The translations under genes were made by a program, and so were the position numbers. A stretch of 64,000 nucleotides of DNA, taken from contig CM075761.1 of the NCBI GenBank assembly GCA_037974335.1, positions 13,505,543 to 13,569,542 on the forward strand. The letters are read 5' to 3'. This document shows positions 45,301 through 52,865 of the stretch, piece by piece. The stretch is from Prionace glauca. Taxonomy: Eukaryota; Chordata; Chondrichthyes; Carcharhiniformes; Carcharhinidae. The notes below the pieces were generated by a model. That model did no database searches, was not told the DNA's origin, and was given only the letters and a program-made list of their open reading frames with translations. The first letter of the stretch is position 1. Each line of letters opens with the position of its first letter.

Positions 45301-46215
45301 TATCTTCTATGTTCTATGGAAAAACAGCCAGCATAATCAAGGACCCCACACACCCTGGACAAACACTTTTCCACCTGCCTGGACTGGGAGGCATGCCTTA
45401 TGAAGATAGGTTGAGGGAGCTGGGACTCTTTTCCCTGGAGAGGCGAAGGTTGAGAGGCGACCTGATAGAAGTTTATAAAATGTTGAGAGGAATAGATAGG
45501 GTGGACTCTCAGAGGCTATTTCCCCGGGTTGAAATGGTCGCTACGAGAGGACACAGATTTAAGGTGCGGGGAGGGAAGTACAGAGGTGATGTTAGGGGTA
45601 AGTTTTTCACTCAGAGGGTGGTGAGTGATTGGAATCGGCTGCCGTCGTCGGTGGTGGAGGCGAACTCGCTGGGGTCTTTTAAAAGACTTCTGGATGAGTA
45701 TATGGGGTTTAATGGGATTGGGGGTTATAGATAGGTCTATAGATTGGTGGGGTTGATGCGATCGGCGCAACTCGAGGGCCGAAGGGCCTGTTTGTGCTGT
45801 AATGTTCTATGTTCTATGTTCTTCCTTTGGGAAGAAAGAAACATCAGTCTGAGGTCCCGTGTCAACCGACCCAAGAACAGCTTAGATCATTGATCATAGC
45901 TTCTTCCCTGCTACCCTCAGACATTAGAATTGACTACCTCATATTAAGTTGATCTTACTCTACACGCGAGCTATCACTGTAATATTATAATCTGCACTCT
46001 CTCCATTCTTGGTACTCTTTGTCTGTATACTGAACAAGAAGCAATACTTTTCAATGCATACTAAGATATGAGATAATAATAAATCAAATCAAATCACTTG
46101 TTCACACAACACGGGTTAGCATTCTGGTCACTAAAACGCTATACAGAGCATTATGCCTATGGAACTGAGACGGATAGATTTATGTTTGTGACTCGATAAA
46201 GAATTATTCAATGTC

Positions 46216-46259
<44 letters not shown>

Positions 46260-46537
46260 TGTCTGTTGATCTACCTGTCAACAATGAACTGATTGAATAG
46301 AATGGTCATGATGTGGAGATGCCGGCGTTGGACTGGGGTAAACACATTAAGCGTTTACGCATTATGTGTTCGAGTTGAAGGATTGGTCTTGAACCTGGTG
46401 TTGTGAGACTTCTTACCGAATAGAATAGTGGCAGGGAAAAAGTGGGGACTCAATGGTGTGGATTGCACTAACAGATCTCCTTTCATCCACAGACGGTTTA
46501 CGCTCGCCTGGCCTTTAACGAGGATCCACAACTCTAA
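33342..46537 (+). CDS. Gene 2: germline VJ-C1 immunoglobulin-superfamily receptor with ITSM/ITIM-like tail
   Basis: Six exons splice in phase: 33342-33384, 35338-35676, 35769-36074, 42666-42785, 42928-42986 and 46493-46537. Total 912 nt, 303 residues plus stop, with GT/AG at every junction. Order: leader (1-14), V-set domain with fused J (15-128), C1-set domain (129-229), stalk and transmembrane (230-260), tail (261-303). The V domain has Cys41, Trp53 in FWYRQ, DSGMYYC with Cys106, and J motif FGNGSKLVIT. The C1 domain has Cys153, Trp167 and Cys210. The tail ends TVYARLAFNEDPQL, a T-x-Y-x-x-L motif that could recruit SH2 proteins. No recombination signal is expected or seen, because V and J are one exon. 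This architecture is that of non-rearranging antigen-receptor relatives (NITR-, XMIV- or NKp30-like). I infer a cell-surface receptor on immune cells; the ligand is unknown. Whether it matches an already named elasmobranch family I cannot check. Confidence 0.85.
34083..34395 (+). mobile_element. tRNA-derived SINE in gene 2 intron 1
   Basis: AGCCCAGCCGCATCACAGCG, TGGATTCCCGGCTTCGGTCA, GTTTCCTCCGGGAGTTCCTC, then tail GAACGGCCTCCTTCTGCACT and CATTCTATGATTC. 33400-34080 of the same intron is diverged; 33400-33640 looks like a very old LINE C-terminal relic. Confidence 0.8.
34440..34630 (+). repeat. Repeat Y fragment with SINE-tail scrap
   Basis: CTGGAAACGTCGGTTCTATT and TATTCCAGCATTTTCTGTTT match repeat Y at 10250-10370. 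The middle has GGCCACTTAGCCCATCGAGT, a SINE-tail scrap. Confidence 0.45.
34870..35265 (-). mobile_element. L2-like LINE 3' portion in gene 2 intron 1
   Basis: TTATTATTGTCACCTGTATT, GAAAGCATACCGTACATAGA, then complement codons for 'RPTQEQFLPCCCQTFEWTHLTQ' and GTGGGGTCCTTGATTATTGC. It ends about 70 bp before the V exon acceptor. Confidence 0.65.
35338..35676 (+). CDS. Gene 2 exon 2: V domain with germline-fused J
   Basis: Starts after TTTCCCAG and ends at GTAAAT. It encodes VSQRIVSQSPPVQTLPEG, the LGCRI Cys, FWYRQRGRND, GRFSSAISGDGRIFSLII, NDSGMYYCAIS, then IFGNGSKLVIT. WYRQ and the F-G-x-G J motif resemble TCR V and J more than Ig heavy chain. Sequons N-D-S (residue 99) and N-G-S (residue 120, inside the J motif) are present. 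The CDR3-like loop is about ten residues (ISNYPKMAQ). Confidence 0.9.
35769..36074 (+). CDS. Gene 2 exon 3: C1-set domain
   Basis: Starts after TTTCATTTCAG and ends at GTAACT, phases 1 and 1. It encodes SPTIFLLTPPLDEI, then VPLLCLVRGVSPDSFPVRWN, then TYTVRSYISLPAETWRSG and CTCAVQVNSSE. C-L-V-x-G-x-x-P and the ~55-residue Cys-Cys spacing fit C1 domains of TCR, Ig and MHC. An extra Cys208 sits two residues before Cys210. N168-V-T and N215-S-S are sequons. It lies 92 bp after the V exon. Confidence 0.88.
36236..36395 (-). mobile_element. CR1-A relative, 3' end
   Basis: ATAAGAAATAGGAGCAGGAG, GAGCCTGCCCCGCCATTCAA, then CCCTTAATCCCCTTGCTTAT. 36396-36755 holds no recognised feature. Confidence 0.8.
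36756..37790 (+). mobile_element. SINE with internal array of about 16 units, gene 2 intron 3
   Basis: Starts in the SINE body (CTGCGGATGCTTCTGTTTCC), continues as ~54-bp units (GGATTGGCCATGCTAAATTG, CCCCTTAGTGTCCAAAGATG), then leaves through the SINE tail (GCAGGCTCGATGGAGCGATT, GCAGGCATGCTACG). The first units (36780-37140) are decayed and the central ones nearly identical, so expansion was from the inside. Confidence 0.85.
37921..38273 (-). mobile_element. tRNA-derived SINE, full length
   Basis: ATAGAACACTACAGTGCAGA, GCCCTTCGGCCCATCGAGTC, the body complement, and the head complement TAACCACTGTGCTACCGTGC with CGCCC. A young copy. Confidence 0.9.
38276..38790 (-). mobile_element. CR1-B relative
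   Basis: GAACATAGAACATAGAACTC at the 3' end. Minus-strand HYRKDVEGIERVQRRFTRML, GGMPYEDRLRELGLFCLERR, YKMLRGMVRVDSRRLFPWAE. The FTQRVV stretch is deleted, so it is a defective, somewhat older copy. Confidence 0.85.
38791..39149. other. Pyrimidine-rich, no gene recognised
   Basis: CT-rich from 38820 to 38860, then mixed sequence. No gene or repeat that I can name. Confidence 0.3.
39150..39400 (-). mobile_element. L2-like LINE tail fragment
   Basis: TCACTGACCACTGTCAAATG, CTTGTGCGCTATACAGGGAA, GTCCATTCAAAAGTCTGACG. Complement codons 'LTQTLFLHCYRQTFEWTHLTP'. Confidence 0.6.
39420..39612 (+). mobile_element. CR1-D-like fragment
   Basis: 'FSVWNKLPEVVVEVGTI'-like codons at 39470-39510, then UTR GTTAAAATGGCGGTGTGGGC, GTTGGGCCGAAGGGCC. 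39613-39944 holds nothing I recognise. Confidence 0.65.
39945..40090 (+). mobile_element. SINE head
   Basis: TTGGGCAACACGGTGGCACA, GGTTCAATTCCGGCCTCGGG with a G-run expansion, and GTCTGCACATTCTCCCCGTG. Cut by the CR1 tail at 40091. Confidence 0.75.
40091..40490 (+). mobile_element. CR1-C 3' end (plus), preceded by a short antisense CR1-G tail
   Basis: 40091-40188 is antisense (TAGAACATAGAACATTGTAG, TGTTGTGCCGGCCAGTGGAA). 40190-40490 is CR1-C on the plus strand (GATGGAGAAAGCTAGCACGA, GTTCTTTACCCAGAGGGTGG, GGCGCAACATCGTGGGCCGA) with a TTCTATGTTCTATG tail. Confidence 0.85.
40560..42220 (-). mobile_element. CR1-G LINE split by CR1-A
   Basis: 40560-40756: AACACAGAACACAGAACATT, CTCGATGCTGCGCCGACCAG, CAGGCAGGGCATTCCACGCC. 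It resumes at 42107 with CTACCCTCTGTGTGAAGAAC and CAATTTAAAGCTATGTCCCC. The two halves give the uninterrupted order of this subfamily's C-terminal complement. Confidence 0.75.
40757..42106 (+). mobile_element. CR1-A LINE, 1.35 kb, nested in CR1-G
   Basis: TQHGFIKGKSCLTNLLEFYE, VVFLDFQKAFDKVPHEV, then in another frame [93 protein letters not shown] and WN stop. It includes RT catalytic FADD and the full C-terminus. One frame break near 40930-41000. 5'-truncated. Tail TTATGTTCTTATGTTCTTAC. A young copy in gene 2 intron 3. Confidence 0.93.
42221..42415 (+). mobile_element. SINE 3' part
   Basis: CGGTGCATCGGTTTTTTCCC, AAAATGCGCAGGTTAGGTTG, GACTCGATGGCCCGAATGGC, GGGATTCTATAG. Confidence 0.75.
42666..42785 (+). 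CDS. Gene 2 exon 4: stalk and transmembrane segment
   Basis: SPSQSSCN, then LLFSGGLSAAALLLLGLVLV, then AGRMICRNRQR. The membrane segment has no charged residue. Cys237 lies at the membrane edge, as in the gene 1 paralogue (STTCHLLF), and could form an inter-chain disulphide. The basic R-x-x-x-R-x-R cluster marks the cytoplasmic side. The preceding intron (6.6 kb) is almost all transposons. Confidence 0.85.
42928..42986 (+). CDS. Gene 2 exon 5: cytoplasmic tail, first part
   Basis: G-TGNSDDELRESREHKQNKE, acidic then basic, phase 1 in and 0 out, between TTTCTAACAG and GTGAAT. The paralogue exon (1062-1120) has the same length, with TGNSDEELTESREHKQNNK. Confidence 0.8.
43180..43850 (-). mobile_element. 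L2-like LINE with three tandem tail units, gene 2 intron 5
   Basis: Units with TTATTATTGTCACATGTATT and GCGCGCTATACAGACAAAGC, then complement codons 'KAASLIKDPTHPGLALFRLLPSGKK' and 'SRQNFEWAYLTLN'. Gene 1 carries an L2-like element at the corresponding intron position (1304-2025), so the insertion may predate the gene duplication. Confidence 0.7.
43930..44385 (-). mobile_element. CR1-D 3' UTR copy
   Basis: TAAAGAACAAAGAACAAAAA, GGAAACAGGCCCTTCGGCCC, GTGGGAGGAAACCAGAGCAC, TGATAGTCACTGAGCTGTCG. Confidence 0.85.
44500..45315 (+). mobile_element. Old CR1 fragments, one region duplicated
   Basis: 44500-44612 is an antisense CR1 scrap (CTCTAGCGTGTTTGCCTCCA). 44613-44800 and 44800-45310 on the plus strand are two overlapping pieces of the same old subfamily as 3532-4020: WISQVYKILTGLDRLDA recurs as WISQTYKILTGLDMLYA, followed by TEVSRHFITQREVSLWNSVS. 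The UTR ends TATCTTCTATGTTCTATGG. Confidence 0.7.
45316..46110 (+). mobile_element. L2-like LINE split by CR1-B
   Basis: 45316-45376 encodes KTASIIKDPTHPGQTLFHL. It resumes at 45823 with CTTTGGGAAGAAAGAAACAT ('LGKKETSVRSRVNRPKNS') and ends ATGAGATAATAATAAATCAA. The coding line continues across the inserted CR1-B. Confidence 0.75.
45377..45822 (+). mobile_element. CR1-B LINE nested in the L2-like copy
   Basis: [64 protein letters not shown] stop, UTR GGGCCGAAGGGCCTGTTTGT, TTCTATG tail. The reading frame is uninterrupted. It lies in gene 2 intron 5. Confidence 0.92.
46207..46262. repeat. (GT)n microsatellite
   Basis: About 25 GT dinucleotides with one ATGT interruption, some 230 bp upstream of gene 2 exon 6. 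Confidence 0.95.
46312..46425 (+). repeat. Repeat X, other end
   Basis: GATGTGGAGATGCCGGCGTT, GGACTGGGGTAAACACATTA, then CCTGGTGTTGTGAGACTTCT. The last words are the complement of the 15076 copy. A scrap with CAGTCCAATGCTGGCATCTC is at 37843-37862. A related end lies at 46840-46960 (CCTGAAGAAGGGACAACCTG, GAGCTGGTGTTGTGGGGTTT). Confidence 0.45.
46493..46537 (+). CDS. Gene 2 exon 6: terminal tail with tyrosine motif
   Basis: TVYARLAFNEDPQL and stop after TTTCATCCACAG. Tyr292 lies in T-V-Y-A-R-L. The ITSM consensus is T-x-Y-x-x-V/I and the ITIM consensus has I/V/L/S at -2, so this is intermediate. The following ~200 bp match the 3' flank of gene 1. Confidence 0.8.
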   Translation, partial: TVYARLAFNEDPQL

Positions 46538-46964
46538 CTCCAGAAGAAAGAGAGAGAACTCACCCTGTGTTTTCTGGATGTCGACTATTGTGGAAACATT
46601 CCTCTTGTTGCACGGGAAACTCCGAAAGTGCAGCCAGTGGCGGATTGGCGGCTCAATATTATGTTGGCCCCAAAGCGGAAGATGAACTTTGTCTTAATGT
46701 GCGCCATTTTAAAACGGAATGTGGCAATTTCACCTCTCCATGCTTCTAATTTCTCATGTAGATTTTACAATTCTATTCTGCATTTCCTACCGTTATTGTG
46801 GAAGAGACAATTCAGAATGTATCTTTGCCTTATCTTGCTCGCCGTCAGGTAACTCCCAGCCACCTGAAGAAGGGACAACCTGCCCCGAAAGCTTGTGGAT
46901 TTTGCTACAAATAAACCTGTTTGGACTTTGAGCTGGTGTTGTGGGGTTTCTTTCGGTTTTACAG

Positions 46965-47235
46965 TGGCACAGTGCCTGGCACTGCTGCCTCAGACAGACA
47001 GGGACCTGCGTTCGATTCCTAGCTTGGATGACTGTCTGTGCGGAGTTTGCATGTTCTCCCCGTGTCTGCGTGGGTTTCCTCCGGGCACTGCAGTTTCCTC
47101 CCACGGTTTGGAAGATGTGCTAGTCAGGTGCATTGCCCTGAACAAGAGCCACTGTGCGGTGACTAGGTGATTTTCACAGTGAATTCATTGTAGTATTAAT
47201 GCAATCCTTACTTGTGACGAATAAATACATTTTAT
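46965..47235 (+). mobile_element. tRNA-derived SINE with variant tail
   Basis: AGTGGCACAGTGCCTGGCAC, GCGTTCGATTCCTAGCTTGG, GGTTTCCTCCGGGCACTGCA, then GATTTTCACAGTGAATTCAT and CTTACTTGTGACGAATAAAT. Confidence 0.8.
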
Positions 47236-47239
47236 TTTC

Positions 47240-47680
47240 ATTTTACGTTTCTTTGCCTCTCTAAGTCTCTCTCTCTTTCTCAGTCTTTCAGTCACTCGTG
47301 GCCTCACTCCGTCTGTCTGTCTCTGTCTTTTTCTCTGTATCTCTCTCCTTCTGTCTGCCTCTCTCACTCTCTAACTCTCTCTGTCTTCCCCTGTCTCCTT
47401 CTCTCCCTGACTCTCCCCCTCCCCCCTGTCTTTCGTCCTCTCTCTCTCTCTCCCTCTGTTTTCCTGTCTGCCTGACTCTCTATCCCTCTCTGTCTCTCCA
47501 TTAGCCAATCTCCCTGCAACCCCCTAACCCCTCACTCTCTGCTTTTCTCTTTGCCTCACAGTGTGTCTGTGCCTCTCTGTATCAGTCTCTGTTTCTCTCT
47601 TTGTCTTGGTCTCTACCTCCCTGCCCCACCTCACCCACCCCGCCTCACTCGCCCCACCACCACCCCCCACCAAAATCTCT
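47240..47680. repeat. CT-rich low-complexity tract
   Basis: Dense CTCTCTGTCT-type runs with no stable unit, then a C-rich patch (47625-47670). Long pyrimidine open frames here are composition effects. 47681-48136 contains nothing recognised and is the 3' flank of the GPCR gene. Confidence 0.9.
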
Positions 47681-48136
47681 TAGTCTCCCTGAATGGATGG
47701 TTTATTTCACTCATGTTGGAATTGCATTAGGATTCTGAACTGCCGTAACCTTTGTCAGCAACTGGGCTGAAGTAACTGGCTTGTATTCATTCTCAGTGCA
47801 CCGATTGGTTAACAGCTTGGTCAGGGAGAGAGATAGAGCTTCTGGGTTGGCTGATTCTTTTCTCCTCTCACCCTCATTGGATGTCGCTGCCATTCATCTG
47901 AAAATGGAATGAGCTGATTGGCTGGGAAAACGTCAACAACTGCTGACTGCTTCCAGTTTCACACGAGTTCTATTTTTTTCATCACATCCTGTTTCCTGAG
48001 TAGTTGATGTGGCTGTTAGTCAATGGCAATTGCCAAGATTGGCTGAACAATCATTCGGTCACTCTGACGGGCCATGTAATGGGCGACAACTGCTCTGAGT
48101 CAAAGGTTACATTGAACTGACTGGCAGAAGCTACTT

Positions 48137-49050
48137 TTAATCCATCAGCCTCCTGATCCCTGAAGGAAGAATGGCTATGAATGGAGATTTCACTGCCATC
48201 TTCATATTCTCCCTGAACTTAGATTGAGTCACTGCGTAAATCAGCGTGTTTGTGCAGCAGCTCAAATTCTGCAGCATATATCCACATTGTTGAAATATAT
48301 ATTGCCCCTCATTGAAATCCTTTCGATCTATGCTTTTCATCGTGTAATATAAGAATTGTGCAACATGCAATGACCACAGGAGAATGAAGGTGCCAGATAT
48401 ACTGAGCAATAAAATCATTGACTTTCTTCTGCTTTCCATCTCTGAATCAATCTGACTTCCCCCCTTTTTTTGAGCCCTCAGCCCCTTCCGGACTCGACTG
48501 GCCACTAAAATATGTCTGACTGTTAGAGAGTTAATCAACACAATTAAAAAGAATGGAAGCAATGGAGTCAAAACCGTATCAAACCAATCAAATCCAACCC
48601 ATCCAGGGTCACTCAAATAATTTGCTTTATCATTACAGAACCAAGGTATATTGTCGATTATCTCTCCAGGTTCCTTTGTAAAGTATAATGGACAGTTCTT
48701 CAAACAAAGCAGGATGCCAGTCACTCCCAAAACGATGGCCGCAGTTTTCCCAGTACAATATGTAGTTTTCAGCTTCTGGCTACAGATGGCCACAAATCGG
48801 TCAAAGGAGAAAGTGACGGTGAACCAGACTGACCAGTCTCTGGCGACAGTACGCAGGACAATGAGAACACTACACACAGGGGTGATGTCCAGGAAAGTGT
48901 ATCCAAAATAATAATAAATGACCCTCCATAATATGACCTCAGTGATAATGACCATCAGATCCGACATTGCCATGGCTACCAGGTAGCGAGTGGTGCAGGT
49001 GGAGAGGCCGCATTTTCCCCGCATTAAGATCACAATCGCCAGCAAATTAA
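48137..49050 (-). CDS. GPR139-like: GPR139-like receptor exon 2
   Basis: Encodes residues 23-326, open to a TAA at 48137-48139. Acceptor ACTGTCTTACAG. It contains RGKCGLSTCTTRYLVAMAMS, a string strongly typical of this subfamily. Confidence 0.92.
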
Positions 49051-52000
49051 CTGTAAGACAGTAAAGGGAAAATCACAAGACATTGATTGAGCAATCATTG
49101 TATGTGCCCGGGATGTGGCTGGAGGTTTGGAAGGAGGTACAATTGGACATAGAACAAAGGTTTGGAAGGAGGTACAATTGGACATTGAACAAAGAACAAC
49201 ACAGCACGGGAAACAGGCCCTTCGGCCCAACGAGCCCACGCCGCCTTTTTAACATTACCGGTCCCCTCTCCAGCCATGACCCTTGTCTCTGCTTATGGTA
49301 TTCCACGTTGAGGGAAGACTAATTTAGGGACAATTTCTTACCCCCAATCAGCCTAATAGCACATCTCTGGGGTGTGGGAGGAAACCGGAGCACCCGGAGG
49401 AAACCCACACAGGCACGGGGAGAATGTGCAAACTCCCACAGACACCGGCCCAAATCCATGTGTCTGCACAGCAAACAGTGATAGTCACTGAGCTGTCGTC
49501 TTGCCCAGTATCTGGTCCAGTTTAAGCTCACACTAACGACATGAAATACTAGGCTACTCTCTAAACAACCAAGAGCAGCCCTCCTACGACCCATCACGTG
49601 TTTGCCTCTTGTTGGATAACAAGGCGGAGCGAAACACTTGTGGATTAAAAGAGAAAAAAAATCAATAACATGCACATCCTGACACAAACATTCAAGGGAA
49701 TCCCCAGAAGCTCAGAAGCGAGGTGCCGGAGTGGAGTTGGGAGGTTATCAATGGGAGTTAGGTAGCTGTATCTGAGATGAGGGGGGTCGATGATCAGTCC
49801 TGGTTTCAAACCCTCTCAGTCCTGTACAACATCGGCAATCCACTGACTCCTCACCAGATTTTCAACATTTGCAACTCAGGCTAAGACGTATAGGAGGATT
49901 AGAAGGTTCATACACTCCCATGATGCAGACTCGCTCCACCTTTTAGACTCACCAGAATCAGATGCTTTCCTGGTTCCTGCAACACCAGCGACACTCGATG
50001 ACCATCCTACCCTCCACCGGATGAATGCCCACCCTATCTGCAAAACTAAATGGCTTTAACTCCAAAAGTAAGATGCAAGCACTTCCCGTGTGTGTATCTG
50101 ATCCATTTGGGAATCATTTCCAGGTGCCAATGCTTTCTGTTTGTTCAAAGTCTCCACATATGAACTCTCTCCGTGTGTGAATCCTCGCATCGATTGCAAA
50201 TAAACTATTGATGTAAGTTTTGAAGGGGAGCACCTACCTCTACTTTGAGAGGTGAGGCTTGATCAGGGATTGTCACCTTGGATCTTATTTTCAGAGGCAG
50301 GTCATGCCTGACAAATTTAATTGGATTTTGTGAGGGGTTGACCAGGTGTGTTGAAGCGGACAGTCCAGTTGTTTAAGTTCAAACGGATTTCAGCAAAGCC
50401 TTTGGCAAGTTTTCGCATGTAAGGCGAACACATTCACATGGGACACAGAATAATGTGAAAGCTGGGTTCAATATTGGCTCAGTTCTCGAAGACGGGGTGG
50501 TAACAAAATGCTGCAATAGTGAATGGATGACAGTGTCCAGTGGCGAACCGCAGTGATATTTGCTGTGCCCCCTAATGCTCATCATTTATATAAACACCAT
50601 AGATGGTGATGTGGGGTTAGGATTAGGAAGTTTGCAGGTGACACAAATATTTGTCAAGTAGTGAGTCAGAGCCTTGTGTTTTATGGTACAAGAAGATATA
50701 AACAGAATGTACAAATGGGCAGAAAAGTAACAGATGAAATTTGACCCTAAGTATATGAGGTGATACACTTTTGACCGAATAATTTGACAATGTAGTGTTC
50801 AAAGAATGACAAGACACTAGGAAGTTCTTTAGAATGAAGTGGTCTTGGCATAGTTGTCCTTAGATCTCTGAATGTAGAAGGTCCTGCTCGTAGAATGGTG
50901 AAAAGTGAACAGGGGTACCTGCGTTTATTAGTCCAAGCATGGATTACAAAAGAATGGAAGTCATGTTTGAGTTATATAGAAATTTAGTGAGACAACAGCT
51001 GGAGTACTGTGTGCAGGTCTGCTCACCACAATATTGTAAGGATGTGATTGCAGTGGAGAGGGAGCAGAGGAGATTCATTGGGATCTTGCCTCAGATGGAG
51101 CATTAAAGGTATGAAGAAAGGCTTTGCTGTCTTTGGAACAGGGAAGACCTATAACCGTATACAAATTTATGAGGAATATGGACAGAGGGAATGAGGACCA
51201 TCTGTATCTGACTTTTCTGGTCAGTCAGGGTGTGGGCAGGAGGTCGAGGGGGGACATGAGGAGAAACCTTTTTTTACAGGGAGGTGTTGATGGTCTTGAA
51301 TGCACTGCCTGAGAGGTTGGGAGAGAAGGGTTGCCTCAGATCCTCCAAAAATATTGTGAGTGAGTACCAGACACATCGCAACATTCAAGTCTCTGGTCCA
51401 ACTGCGGGTAATTGGGAATAGAACATAGAACATAGAACATTACAGCGCAGAACAGGCCCTTTGGCCCACGATGTTGCGCCGACCAGTTACAAAAACAATG
51501 ACCCTCTAACCTAAACCAATCCCTTTTCGTCCATAAACCTATCTACAGATCTCTTAAACGCCCCCAAACTAGGAGCATTTACAACTGCAGCAGGCAGGGC
51601 ATTCCAATCCCTCACCACCCGTTGGGTAAAGAACCTACCGCTGACATCCGTCCTTTAACTACCCCCCCCTTAATTTAAAGTCATGCCCCCTCGTGCTAGC
51701 TTTCTCCATCCAAGGAAAAAGGCTATCACTGTCCACCCTATCTAAACCTCTAATCATCTTATATGTTTCAATGAGATCCCCTCTTAGCCGCCTTCTTTCC
51801 AACGAAAACAACCCCAAATCCCTCAGTCTCTCCTCATAGGACCTCCCCACCATACCAGGCAACATCCTAGTAAACCTCCTCTGCATCCTCTCCAAAGCCT
51901 CCACATCCTTCCTGTAATGTGGGGACCAGAACTGCACACAAAACTCCAAGTGTGGCCGCACCAGAGATGTGTACAGTTGCATCATGACGCTGCGACTCTT

Positions 52001-52865
52001 AAATTCAGTCCCCCTACCAATAAACGCCAAGACACCGTACGCCTTCTTAACAACCTTATCTACTTGCTTCCCAACTTTCAGGGATCTATGTACACATACA
52101 AACTTTCTCTTTGGAACATAGGGATTCGGAACAGAAATAGGCAAGTTTAGCCCTTCAAGACTTCTCCACTGGTCAAAAAAAGATCATGAACGATATCTTC
52201 CTCTTGCACCTTCTCACCTTTCCCCAATATCTATAGAACCCGTTTTTATCAGAAATGTAGTTAGCCCCTTTACAACATTATTCAATGATGCAAACGCCAT
52301 CGCGTGTTGAGGCAGTGAGTTTCACAAATTCTCCAACTACTGCCTGCAACTCATCTCAAAAATAAATCGACTGCCTCTCAAGCTCTACTTGTGAGCTCTA
52401 AATGGGAGGAAATATTTGCTATACGTTTACTTTATCAATCCCTTTTAGTATTTTGTACACCTCTATTAAATCCCCTCTCATCCTTCAAAACTCTAGTGAG
52501 TAAAAGATCAAACTCGGTATGATTTTACTCTGACTCTGGTTGATCACTTCATTCAGAGAAGTCCAATATTACACCAAAATCCACACGTTAACCAACTCGA
52601 CAATTCAGAGCGGCTGTTTACTAAATGTTATGGCAACTCAGGTTAAAAAAAGACCTACAGAGTGAATTCAAACATTCTAATTGTAAATGTTATCTCTGAT
52701 CAGGTGTCTGTGAAACGATGAGAATTGAACAGTCACAGAGTTAAATCAGAGAGCAAATCACACACGGTTTTGACAATTCAATCGATACAGTGACTTACCA
52801 GGAACACCAAGAATGCTAAGAATAATGTAGAATACTTTCTTAGCAATTTGGTATTGTAAAAACAT
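48137..52865 (-). CDS. GPR139-like: GPR139-like class A G-protein-coupled receptor, two exons
   Basis: Exon 1 is 52799-52865 (MFLQYQIAKKVFYIILSILG, VP plus one base, donor GTAAGT). Exon 2 is 48137-49050 after TTACAG. Together they give 981 nt, 326 residues. Exon 1 ends in TM1, as in other GPR139-like genes, and the join reads GVPVNLLAIVILMRGKCGLS. Seven hydrophobic segments follow: TM2 with Asp53 in AMSDL, TM3 starting near Cys82, D-R-F at about 106-108 in place of D-R-Y, TM5 LLPFFLIVLINSLTVRHILV, TM6 ILLLSISGTFILLWSLH without C-W-x-P, and TM7 CTNTLIYAVTQSKFREN with N-T-L-I-Y in place of N-P-x-x-Y. Mammalian GPR139 responds to aromatic amino acids, but this is a divergent paralogue, so the ligand is unknown. 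The open frame argues that it is functional. The 3.7-kb intron is full of LINEs. Confidence 0.88.
49190..49655 (-). mobile_element. CR1-D 3' UTR copy in the GPCR intron
   Basis: GAACAAAGAACAACACAGCA, GGCCCTTCGGCCCAACGAGC, deeper UTR ACATGAAATACTAGGCTACT. Preceded by a 35-bp direct duplication (49123-49192: AGGTTTGGAAGGAGGTACAA twice). Confidence 0.85.
49656..50240. other. GPCR intron, nothing recognised
   Basis: No LINE, SINE or coding signal that I can support. Confidence 0.3.
50241..51420 (+). mobile_element. Very old CR1 copy
   Basis: GGTCATGCCTGACAAATTTA ('CLTNLI'), CTGGAGTACTGTGTGCAGGT ('LEYCVQV'), GAGCAGAGGAGATTCATTGG. Spread in order over 1.1 kb with many frame breaks. Plus strand, antisense to the GPCR. 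Confidence 0.65.
51421..52090 (-). mobile_element. CR1-C LINE
   Basis: AACATAGAACATAGAACATT, then minus-strand HRSLKVGKQVDKVVKKAYGV, LEFCVQFWSPHYRKDVEALE, RDLGLFSLERRRLRGDLIET, MEKASTRGHDFKLRGG, with one frame break near 51660. 52110-52510 is an older antisense CR1 piece. Confidence 0.9.
52799..52865 (-). CDS. GPR139-like: GPR139-like receptor exon 1
   Basis: 22 codons plus one base from ATG (52865-52863). It encodes a very short N-terminus and the first part of TM1. The donor GTAAGT (52798-52793) is consensus, and phase 1 matches exon 2, which starts with TT AAT. Confidence 0.75.

Noticed and set aside
47298-47504. Pyrimidine-tract open frames rich in Ser and Leu
   Set aside because: Composition effect of CT-rich low-complexity DNA.
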